Below, piece after piece: positions 1 to 5,498 of a stretch of DNA of 5,498 bases. The translations under genes and the position numbers were made by a program. How positions within the stretch are numbered: position 1 is the first letter of the stretch; each line of letters opens with the position of its first letter. The notes under the pieces are model-generated. The model was not told the origin of the DNA, ran no database searches, and worked only from the letters and a program-made list of their open reading frames with translations. Source of the DNA: Bacteroidales bacterium UBA4459 (GTDB taxonomy: Bacteria; Bacteroidota; Bacteroidia; Bacteroidales; F082); assembly GCA_002389465.1 (NCBI GenBank), contig DGOT01000172.1, positions 1-5,498 on the forward strand. The letters are read 5' to 3'.

Positions 1-732
1 GACATTATCTTACTGATAGCCATTCTGCTGAGTGTAATTATTGTTTTACTCGACAGCGTAGCCTCGTTAAATGAAAAGTACGGTGCATTGTTCAATACGC
101 TGGAATGGATATTGACGGTACTGTTTACTGTTGAATACATTTTACGCATATATTCTGCGCATAAGCCCATTCGCTACATTTTTAGTTTCTATGGAATAAT
201 TGATTTACTGGCCATATTGCCAACCTACCTGAGCCTGGTGCTTACGGGCACACATTTTCTCGTAGTAATACGAGTATTGAGGTTGTTACGGGTATTCAGG
301 GTGCTGAAACTGGCACGGTACGTTGGTGCTGCCAATAATCTGCGGACGGCTCTAAAAAACAGTCGTGCCAAAATAGTTGTGTTCATAGAAGTTGTCCTGG
401 CAATAGTTGTTATCATCGGTTCCATGATGTATTTGATTGAAGGGCCGGAGAATGGTTTCAATAATATTCCAAAATCAATTTACTGGGCCATTGTAACGAT
501 AACAACGGTTGGATATGGCGACATAGCGCCAAATACACCTATTGGACAAATTTTAGCTTCCATATTGATGCTGACAGGCTATGCCATAATCGCTGTTCCT
601 ACGGGAATAATTACAACTGAGATGACTAAACTATCGCGGAAGGAATCTGATAAGCGGGTGTGTGAAGGCTGTCATTACGATGTGCATGATCCTGATGCAG
701 CATACTGTAAGAAATGTGGACACGCTTTATAA
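1..732 (+). CDS. Voltage-gated potassium channel (6-TM ion transporter family) with C-terminal zinc ribbon, 5'-truncated
   Basis: The frame is open from base 1 to the TAA at 730-732, giving 243 visible residues; the true start lies before the window, and the first in-frame TTG (base 88) falls between S1 and S2, so it is not a plausible start. Counting from the first visible residue: S1 about 1-20, S2 34-53, S3 59-81, S4 88-108 with positive residues every third position (R91, R94, R97, R100, K103, R106), S5 124-146, a pore loop with the potassium selectivity signature TTVGYGD (168-174), and S6 183-208. The protein should be an inner-membrane tetramer passing K+ in response to voltage. After S6 there is a short tail with CxxC pairs at C221/C224 and C236/C239, a zinc-ribbon pattern. 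No cyclic-nucleotide or RCK domain is present. The family call is firm; the gating stimulus and physiological role are not shown by the sequence. Confidence 0.95.
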   Translation, partial: DIILLIAILLSVIIVLLDSVASLNEKYGALFNTLEWILTVLFTVEYILRIYSAHKPIRYIFSFYGIIDLLAILPTYLSLVLTGTHFLVVIRVLRLLRVFRVLKLARYVGAANNLRTALKNSRAKIVVFIEVVLAIVVIIGSMMYLIEGPENGFNNIPKSIYWAIVTITTVGYGDIAPNTPIGQILASILMLTGYAIIAVPTGIITTEMTKLSRKESDKRVCEGCHYDVHDPDAAYCKKCGHAL

Positions 733-744
733 AGAAAGGTATAA

Positions 745-779
745 AAAAGGCCGGACAATATATCATCGGCCGGCCTTTT
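745..779. terminator. Bidirectional intrinsic terminator between convergent genes
   Basis: AAAAGGCCGG at 745-754 pairs perfectly with CCGGCCTTTT at 770-779 (10 bp, 15-base loop). On the plus strand the stem ends in four T after the channel gene stop; read on the minus strand the stem is followed by six T (complement of the A run 743-748), after the stop of the lamin-tail gene at 801. It therefore fits a shared Rho-independent terminator for two converging transcripts, probably stronger in the minus direction because of the longer U tract. Confidence 0.88.
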
Positions 780-800
780 AAAATACATCTTAACTAGTTG

Positions 801-2516
801 TTATCTTACAACTGTAGCTTTTTTAACGACTGTTCCTGTCGAAGTTTGAATACTGTAGAAATAATATCCATCAGGCAATCCGGATGCATTCCATTGAAGT
901 ATATGTTTTCCGGTACTGAATTGTTCTTTGGCAAGCACCGTCACAACAGAACCGCTGATAGTATAAACAGTAACAGTTACCTGATCAGCATCGTCCAATG
1001 TAAATTCGATGTTGGTTACACCGCTGAACGGGTTCGGGTAATTTTGATTCAATGAAACGTTCATTGCATTTTCATTGATGGCGTCCGTGTAAACGTTAGG
1101 TGCGCCGGGTGTGAAATCTATCATGAAAAACCAGTTCTCCGATCCATCAGAATAACGACCGTAGGAAGTATCCGCCATTTGTGGGCCATATGACAGACTG
1201 TCAAGTACATTCTGATTCTCGTCCCAAAGGCCAATCTGCTCACCGCTGCCACTTAATTTAAAGCCCAGATTCAGAACACTCCAGTCAGTTTCTTTATTTG
1301 CATAAAAAACAATAAAACCACCTGCAGCAACTGTGACTGAATCCGGATAAGTATCCGGAATCTGATACATGGCTTCCGGATCAGCAAGATCATCTGCCAT
1401 GTAATAACCACCCAGCATCACATCCTCATCACCTGCATTGTAAACTTCGATCCAGTCGGGATAATCACCCATCGGGCCGGGTAAGGCTGCATCATTGCTT
1501 GCCATAAATTCGTTGATGTAAAGTTCTACTTCGCCGGGACCGGGATTCGGATTGGTATTTGAAGCCCCGGGTGTAAAATCACTCATGAAATACCAATTAT
1601 CCGTACCATCAGTATAACGGCCGTAAGAAGTGTCTGTAATTTGTTCCTCGTATGTAAAACCATCCAACAACTCCTGATCGGGGCTCCATAGCCCAATTTG
1701 TTCACCTCCGCCACTTAATTTAAAATTAAGGTTCAAAACACTCAGATCTTCATCTTTGTTGGCATAAAACAAAATGTATCCGCCTGCAGGCACGGTAACC
1801 GAGTCAGGGTATGTATCCGGAATCTGGTAAGCTTCATTTACATCCAGTGTATCATACATGTAATAACCGCCCAGCATAACCGGTTCATCACCTGCATTGT
1901 AAATTTCAATCCAATCGGGATAATCACCCTGCGGGCCTGGAAATGCGGCATCGTTGCTGGCCATAAATTCGTTGATGAATAACTGAACAGCCGGAGGGTC
2001 AAACTCAGCGTTTGCCGCACCGGGTGTGTAATTCGACATAAAGCCCCAGTCATCAGCTCCGTCAGGATAACGGCCGTAGGAGATGTCAGTCGTTTGATCG
2101 CCGTAAGTTAAACCGTCAACAGCTTCCTGATCAGTATCCCAAAGGCCTATTTGTTCACCGCTTCCACTTAATTTGAAGTTGAGGTTCAGCACACTCGTTT
2201 CTTCACCTTTGTTCGCATAGAATAAGATATAGCCACCGGCCTCCACCGTAACTGAGTCAGGATAAGTGTCAGGGATCTGGTAAGCAACAGTTACGTCAAG
2301 AGTGTCGTAAATGTAATAACCGCCCAGCATAACAGCCTCTGTTCCTGCGTTGTAAATTTCAATCCAATCCGGATAGTCGCCTGCGGGCCCGGGGAAAGCA
2401 GTATCGTTGCTGGCCATAAACTCATTGATGTAAAGTTGAGCCTTCACTGTGTTAGCAGCACCGAAAGTTAGAAGGATTAGTGTTAATCCAATCATTAAAA
2501 AGTAGTTTTTCTTCAT
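801..2516 (-). CDS. Secreted triple lamin-tail-domain protein with T9SS type A sorting domain
   Basis: This encodes 571 residues. The start at 2516 is chosen because MKKNYF begins a classic signal peptide (charged start, hydrophobic 6-20, likely cleavage after VKA at 26); the longer in-frame ATG at 2573 would put 19 residues in front of it. The leader just upstream is A/T-rich with no Shine-Dalgarno, as usual in Bacteroidota. Residues 28-169, 179-320 and 332-474 are three tandem copies of a lamin-tail-type (LTD) domain, each starting L(Y/F)INEFMASND, followed by GDYPDWIE(I/V)YNAG and ending FTPGA-N or YTPGA-N. Short proline-containing linkers separate copies 1-2 and 2-3. Residues about 487-571 are the type A C-terminal sorting domain, with the hallmark NYPNPF at 492-497 and the terminal GYYFYSI...VVKKATVVR pattern. 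The protein is expected to be exported by Sec, then moved across the outer membrane by T9SS and anchored or released. No catalytic domain is visible, unlike many LTD proteins that carry nuclease, phosphodiesterase or CotH modules. The role is inferred to be structural or adhesive; ligand unknown. Confidence 0.93.
   Translation of the reverse strand: MKKNYFLMIGLTLILLTFGAANTVKAQLYINEFMASNDTAFPGPAGDYPDWIEIYNAGTEAVMLGGYYIYDTLDVTVAYQIPDTYPDSVTVEAGGYILFYANKGEETSVLNLNFKLSGSGEQIGLWDTDQEAVDGLTYGDQTTDISYGRYPDGADDWGFMSNYTPGAANAEFDPPAVQLFINEFMASNDAAFPGPQGDYPDWIEIYNAGDEPVMLGGYYMYDTLDVNEAYQIPDTYPDSVTVPAGGYILFYANKDEDLSVLNLNFKLSGGGEQIGLWSPDQELLDGFTYEEQITDTSYGRYTDGTDNWYFMSDFTPGASNTNPNPGPGEVELYINEFMASNDAALPGPMGDYPDWIEVYNAGDEDVMLGGYYMADDLADPEAMYQIPDTYPDSVTVAAGGFIVFYANKETDWSVLNLGFKLSGSGEQIGLWDENQNVLDSLSYGPQMADTSYGRYSDGSENWFFMIDFTPGAPNVYTDAINENAMNVSLNQNYPNPFSGVTNIEFTLDDADQVTVTVYTISGSVVTVLAKEQFSTGKHILQWNASGLPDGYYFYSIQTSTGTVVKKATVVR
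1095..1523 (-). repeat. Lamin-tail domain repeat, copy 3 (residues 332-474)
   Basis: Third in-gene repeat, 143 codons. It is the most divergent copy: the segment after GGYYM reads ADDLADPEAM instead of YDTLDV-type sequence and carries one extra residue. It is followed by a short linker and then the T9SS sorting domain. Confidence 0.93.
1557..1982 (-). repeat. Lamin-tail domain repeat, copy 2 (residues 179-320)
   Basis: Second in-gene repeat, 142 codons, separated from copy 1 by a nine-residue linker containing DPP. It is gapless against copy 1 and differs from copy 3 at about 36 positions plus a one-residue insertion in copy 3. Its end leads into a proline- and glycine-containing linker (NPNPGPGEVE). 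Confidence 0.93.
2010..2435 (-). repeat. Lamin-tail domain repeat, copy 1 (residues 28-169)
   Basis: First of three in-gene repeats, 142 codons. Aligned by eye without gaps to copy 2, about 29 of 142 residues differ (roughly 80% identity). The peptide YQIPDTYPDSVTV and the core FKLSGSGEQIGLW are kept in all copies apart from single changes. Confidence 0.93.
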
Positions 2517-2604
2517 GTTTTTAATTGTTAAATGAATAATAAAATTTGCTATAAAGTTATATTTTTTTCCCAAATACTATTCTTTTCGTTGTAAATTAAG
2601 TGCT

Positions 2605-4083
2605 TTAATTATGCCTGAACCGTTCGATACGGTTAATCCCGTTTCTGTCAACAATAAGTTTATAAAGTTTTATTTCATCAGTTTTCCCGTTCGAATAGCT
2701 GAGGATCAAATTTAAGTGATACGATCTTCTGGCAAGCGACCGCTTGAACCCATTCTTTGTTTTGACAAATATTTCTTTTTCCGGGTCGTCCATGTTTTTA
2801 GTGAAATCCGAAATGTTCAATCTTAGTATTTCAGTCGTTCCCGAGAAGTCATTTAGTGCTTTCACTCTCTTGTTCAACACTTTGATCTTATTCCGATACA
2901 GGATGATCTTTTCGCCCATGGACTCTTTAGTGATTTCCGTGCTACGCATGCTGTTTCTGGCGTTATAAATATTTTCAGCAAGGTATCGGTGTTTTATGAA
3001 CTGGAAACTTTCTTTGAGAAATCCTATTTTCCTGGCCCGCTGATCATAAATATTGGTTTTAAAATCCTGAAAAAATTTATGATGTTCTTTGTTGAAATAG
3101 ATTCTTACAAGCTCCTTGATCCTGTCTTTAAACATGTAACTTATGATCAGTGCAATAAAAAACGGGAGAGTGAGGTTGCCGTAGATCATTTGTGTGGCAA
3201 AAGCCACTGCGGTTGCAAATACCATAGCCAGCCCGGCTGCCAGGGCAAACATGACCTGCTCGAAGATCATGCCATCTTTTTTTGTATCTGTGCTTAGAAA
3301 AAGGTTGCTCTCAATAAACTTCTTCAGGCGGCTGGAGCGGTGCAGTACATCTTCATTCGTGCGGTGTGTATATGCAACAGAGGGATAATTTCTTTCTTCC
3401 CGGTAGCGCATTTCCTGTATTACAAGCTCCTTAAGCTTAGAGAGCATCTCTTTTGTGGTATTTTCTTTTTTTAGTGTTAGTTTATCAAGCAGGCCAAAGA
3501 AATTTCTTTCAATAAGCAAGCTTTGATATTCATCGGCAAAACTGTAAATATTATACGCATTACTATTTGTTACCGGGATTTTGATTTGTTTCTCCAAGTC
3601 CCTGAAACAATGTCGAATATTTTCGATTTGATGAATATAATTATCAATAAGGAGTTTTCGTTCGTCTGTATTTTTAACCCTCAGAATGCGGTTGCCTCCT
3701 CTGCGAAGAGCCGTTCCGAAAATAGAACAAAAACGCTTCAGCTGAAGTTCAAGGTCATCTTTTCGGTCAGCATCAGGAGCTGCCATATAGTTCGTAATAC
3801 TTTCTTGTACTTTTATAAGAGGACTGTTCTTTCCTTTGACCATTTTCTCTATCGAGTAGGGAGGGGTGGTCAGTCGTATGTTCGTTTTAAGTGCGTTGTA
3901 AAAATTTTTCTTGCTAAAACTATGTTTGTTCACATCCAGGGCGTACGGCAGAAAAAGGTACATGTTGACAAAATAGCTGTTCTTTTTCCTGCGTTCATTT
4001 GAGACGGGAAATTCTAATTTGATCTCAAGCGATAACTGATCATGTTTTTTTATATTTTCCCTAATTATGTGCATTCCGTTCAT
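2605..4083 (-). CDS. Unrecognised 492-residue protein with a central transmembrane hairpin
   Basis: I do not recognise this family. No signal peptide is present. The N-terminal part (about 15-80) alternates strand-like segments, including NSYFVNMYLFLPYALDV. Residues about 103-265 are highly charged and mostly helical. Two hydrophobic segments, about 274-299 and 303-318, are joined by only a few residues (around YGN), forming a tight hairpin. Basic residues flank both outer ends (K268, K269, K319, R321, K323), so both large soluble parts probably face the cytoplasm. Residues about 390-412 are a short basic, coiled-coil-like helix and about 415-492 look strand-rich, ending in DRNGINRIERFRHN. 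No nucleotide-binding or catalytic motif is evident. The start is uncertain: ATG at 4083 (used here) or ATG at 4074 three codons later. The lamin-tail gene follows 88 bases downstream on the same strand without a visible terminator, so co-transcription is possible. Base composition and length suggest an intact gene. That it is a real gene is near certain; its function is unknown. Confidence 0.85.
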   Translation of the reverse strand: MNGMHIIRENIKKHDQLSLEIKLEFPVSNERRKKNSYFVNMYLFLPYALDVNKHSFSKKNFYNALKTNIRLTTPPYSIEKMVKGKNSPLIKVQESITNYMAAPDADRKDDLELQLKRFCSIFGTALRRGGNRILRVKNTDERKLLIDNYIHQIENIRHCFRDLEKQIKIPVTNSNAYNIYSFADEYQSLLIERNFFGLLDKLTLKKENTTKEMLSKLKELVIQEMRYREERNYPSVAYTHRTNEDVLHRSSRLKKFIESNLFLSTDTKKDGMIFEQVMFALAAGLAMVFATAVAFATQMIYGNLTLPFFIALIISYMFKDRIKELVRIYFNKEHHKFFQDFKTNIYDQRARKIGFLKESFQFIKHRYLAENIYNARNSMRSTEITKESMGEKIILYRNKIKVLNKRVKALNDFSGTTEILRLNISDFTKNMDDPEKEIFVKTKNGFKRSLARRSYHLNLILSYSNGKTDEIKLYKLIVDRNGINRIERFRHN

Positions 4084-4088
4084 CAGGG

Positions 4089-4122
4089 CAAAAATAGGTC
4101 ACATGATCGTATCTTTAGAAAA
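4089..4122 (-). promoter_or_regulatory. Candidate Bacteroidota promoter for the 492-residue protein gene
   Basis: Read on the minus strand, TATTTTTG (4096 to 4089) matches the TAnnTTTG -7 box exactly, and it is the only such match on this strand in the intergenic region. The -33 partner is weak: TTTTC at 4122-4118, 21 bases upstream. Transcription would start around 4085, only a couple of bases before the ATG at 4083, implying a leaderless message or use of the ATG at 4074. Confidence 0.35.
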
Positions 4123-4277
4123 TAACAACCATATACCTGTTCGACATATATTTTGATGTTTAAGTTGAAATGGGAATATCACCCCTACAGTAAATTAGCT
4201 AACTAATAGAAGCACAGGCGCATAAGGCGTGTGGTATCCTTTACAGAAAAGAGTTCAACCTTTACACATACTCTGTG

Positions 4278-4311
4278 TTGACACCCGGGCTTCAGGATTT
4301 GCTTATTTTTG
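4278..4311 (+). promoter_or_regulatory. Bacteroidota-type promoter of the DUF47-pit operon
   Basis: TTG at 4278-4280 and an exact TAnnTTTG box, TATTTTTG at 4304-4311, are separated by 23 bases, at the upper end of the known 17-23 range for the principal sigma factor of Bacteroidota. Transcription would start near 4316-4318, leaving a leader of about 20 bases before the ATG at 4338. A small inverted repeat (ACACA-N5-TGTGT, 4264-4278) touches the -33 element and could be an operator, though five base pairs is weak evidence. The rest of the 4084-4337 intergenic region shows no RNA gene or longer repeat that I can support. Confidence 0.65.
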
Positions 4312-4337
4312 TAGCAATAAACCAATTATAGAGTCTT

Positions 4338-4988
4338 ATGTCGTTGCTGTATAAAAATGTAAAACAACTGGTGTTTGATATCGATAACTTTATCGATACA
4401 GTCGAACAGGGCGTCCTTGTTTTTAAGGAAGGTGTTGTCAATTATCTGAACGGTGAGAAAGCGAGTTTTGCCGATAAAATTGAGCGGATTGACCGGCTTG
4501 AGGCTTCGGCGGATAAATTACAAAGAGCTATAGATGACAAGTTTTACCGCCATTCAATATTGCCGCAAAATGTAAGCGACATCGAGGGTATGCTGGACAA
4601 GATAGATGAGATCATAGACATTTCGAAAGATAATTTGTATCAGTTTGATGATGAGTTGCCCTTTTTTCCTAAGGAATTAACAGGCGATTATATTCGCTTA
4701 GTAGATGCTTCTGCGGAAGCAGCCTTGTCAGTCTTTCCGGCTGTCCGTACCTTTTTCCGTGAACCTGCCAAGGTTAGAGATCTGCTGGTTAAGGTTTATT
4801 TTTACGAGAAGGAGACGGACAAAATTGCACGAAATATTAAAAGAAAACTTTTCCACGACATAAAGGATCTGAGGTTGAGTCAGAAAATACACCTCAGGTA
4901 TTTTGCTTTACATATTGAGACGCTTTCGGACAGGGCGGAGAGTTTGGCCGATCTTCTTTCCATACTGGCATTGAAAATGAGTATATGA
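4338..4988 (+). CDS. DUF47 / PhoU-like Pit accessory protein
   Basis: The product is 216 residues, the usual length for this family of distant PhoU relatives (DUF47, PhoU_div). It is all-helical, soluble and has no signal peptide. Acidic ExxxD motifs of the type that bind metal clusters in PhoU proteins occur at E55-D59, E83-D87, E157-D161, E194-D198 and E201-D205, spread over both halves, as expected for the duplicated three-helix-bundle fold. Typical family stretches are IDRLEASADKLQ (51-62) and the C-terminal helix ETLSDRAESLADLLSILALK. The stop codon overlaps the start of the Pit transporter gene, and this pairing is known from many bacteria (for example orfA-pit of Sinorhizobium meliloti). 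The inferred role is to regulate or support the adjacent transporter at the cytoplasmic face of the membrane. The ATG at 4338 sits about 20 bases after the predicted transcription start and is the first codon of the conserved region, so the start is well supported. Confidence 0.94.
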   Translation: MSLLYKNVKQLVFDIDNFIDTVEQGVLVFKEGVVNYLNGEKASFADKIERIDRLEASADKLQRAIDDKFYRHSILPQNVSDIEGMLDKIDEIIDISKDNLYQFDDELPFFPKELTGDYIRLVDASAEAALSVFPAVRTFFREPAKVRDLLVKVYFYEKETDKIARNIKRKLFHDIKDLRLSQKIHLRYFALHIETLSDRAESLADLLSILALKMSI

Positions 4989-5498
4989 TCATTCTTTTTT
5001 ATTTATCAAGCGGATTGTTTTTAGGTTGGTCACTTGGTGCCAACGATGCTGCCAATGTTTTTGGTACGGCAGTGGGCACACGAATGATTCGATTCAAAAC
5101 TGCTGCTATTGTTGCCAGCATCTTCGTGATTCTGGGAGCTGTTGTGCAGGGAGCCGGTGCCAGTCATACCTTGGGCAAACTGGGTAGTGTTTCCACACTT
5201 GCTGCTGCTTTTACCGTGGCTTTAGCTGCAGCACTCACAGTTTATTGGATGACACGAATGAAGTTGCCCATATCTACTTCGCAGGCTATTGTGGGAGCTA
5301 TCATTGGATGGAATTTTTATACAAATAATCCTACTGATCTAAATATATTGTCAAAGATTGTCACCACCTGGATTTCCGGTCCGATACTCGGAGGCGTATT
5401 CGCCGTGCTTTTATTTATGTTGGTTAAGAAGTTTACTAAAGTAACTAAAATACATCTGTTGTATCGCGATTCATATATTAGGTATGGGCTGCTGACCG
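4985..5498 (+). CDS. pit: PiT-family inorganic phosphate transporter, 3'-truncated by the window end
   Basis: The frame opens at ATG 4985, inside the ATGA overlap with the preceding stop (TGA 4986-4988), and stays open to the last base, giving 171 residues and one extra base. The PiT/PHO4 signature GANDAANVFGTAVGTR is at residues 18-33, including the N20-D21 pair conserved in the family's phosphate- and cation-binding repeat. A second conserved block, LPISTSQAIVGAIIGWN, is at 94-110. Hydrophobic segments near 2-17, 38-58, 70-90, 98-112 and 126-147 fit the first membrane helices of this inner-membrane symporter, which imports phosphate with H+ or Na+. The second inverted repeat and the rest of the protein lie beyond the window. 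The overlap suggests translational coupling with the DUF47 gene, giving balanced amounts of transporter and accessory protein. A sulfate permease of the same superfamily is a less likely alternative given the DUF47 partner. Confidence 0.94.
   Translation, partial: MIILFYLSSGLFLGWSLGANDAANVFGTAVGTRMIRFKTAAIVASIFVILGAVVQGAGASHTLGKLGSVSTLAAAFTVALAAALTVYWMTRMKLPISTSQAIVGAIIGWNFYTNNPTDLNILSKIVTTWISGPILGGVFAVLLFMLVKKFTKVTKIHLLYRDSYIRYGLLT

Noticed and set aside
225..461. 78-codon open frame antisense to the S3-S5 region of the channel
   Set aside because: The channel frame is unambiguous here and the antisense product shows no family signature.
798..1055. 85-codon open frame antisense to the sorting domain
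   Set aside because: It is fully opposite a recognised domain and its product has no coherent protein features.
2517..2573. N-terminal extension of the lamin-tail protein from an in-frame ATG at 2573
   Set aside because: It would place 19 residues ahead of a standard signal peptide; the ATG at 2516 gives a normal Sec signal.
2571..2579. TAGTATTTG on the minus strand as a -7 box for the lamin-tail gene
   Set aside because: The spacer between TA and TTTG is three bases instead of two and there is no TTG at the right distance upstream.
3523..4002. 159-codon open frame antisense to the 492-residue protein gene
   Set aside because: It lies wholly inside a better-supported gene, has no domain pattern and reads like the complement of that gene's codons.
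4156..4206. Small 16-codon ORF (MFKLKWEYHPYSKLAN) in the intergenic region
   Set aside because: Too short to support, and no promoter box or conservation evidence sits in front of it.
4218..4233. Apparent inverted repeat around GGCGCATAAGGCGTG
   Set aside because: The arms do not pair in one consistent register beyond a few bases, so it is not a convincing hairpin or operator.

Overview
The window looks like chromosomal DNA from a member of the Bacteroidota. The strongest pointer is a secreted protein ending in a type A (Por/T9SS) C-terminal sorting domain, a system confined to that phylum. Supporting signs are A/T-rich leaders without Shine-Dalgarno sequences and a promoter matching the Bacteroidota pattern TTG-N(17-23)-TAnnTTTG. 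I cannot place it more finely than phylum.

Layout. Bases 1-732 (+) are the 3' part of a six-transmembrane voltage-gated potassium channel gene; its 5' end lies before the window. The channel carries a small four-cysteine zinc-ribbon-like tail. A strong hairpin at 745-779 separates it from a convergent gene and can terminate both transcripts. Bases 801-2516 (-) encode a secreted protein made of a signal peptide, three near-identical lamin-tail-like domains and a T9SS sorting domain, with no enzyme domain. Upstream of it on the same strand, 2605-4083 (-) encodes a 492-residue protein that I do not recognise: long soluble helical and strand-rich regions around one tight transmembrane hairpin. 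The two minus-strand genes are 88 bases apart with no visible terminator between them, so they may be co-transcribed.

A 254-base intergenic region (4084-4337) separates this pair from a divergent operon. It holds a convincing promoter for the plus-strand operon and a weaker candidate for the minus-strand gene. The plus-strand operon is a DUF47/PhoU-like protein (4338-4988) whose stop codon overlaps the start of a PiT-family phosphate transporter (4985 to the window end, truncated). This is the well-known Pit accessory protein plus Pit transporter pair for low-affinity phosphate uptake.

Most of the window is conventional. The parts worth a second look are the enzyme-free triple lamin-tail surface protein, the unrecognised membrane-hairpin protein next to it, and the zinc-ribbon tail on the channel. 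I found no RNA gene, CRISPR array, insertion sequence or clear sign of a mobile element.
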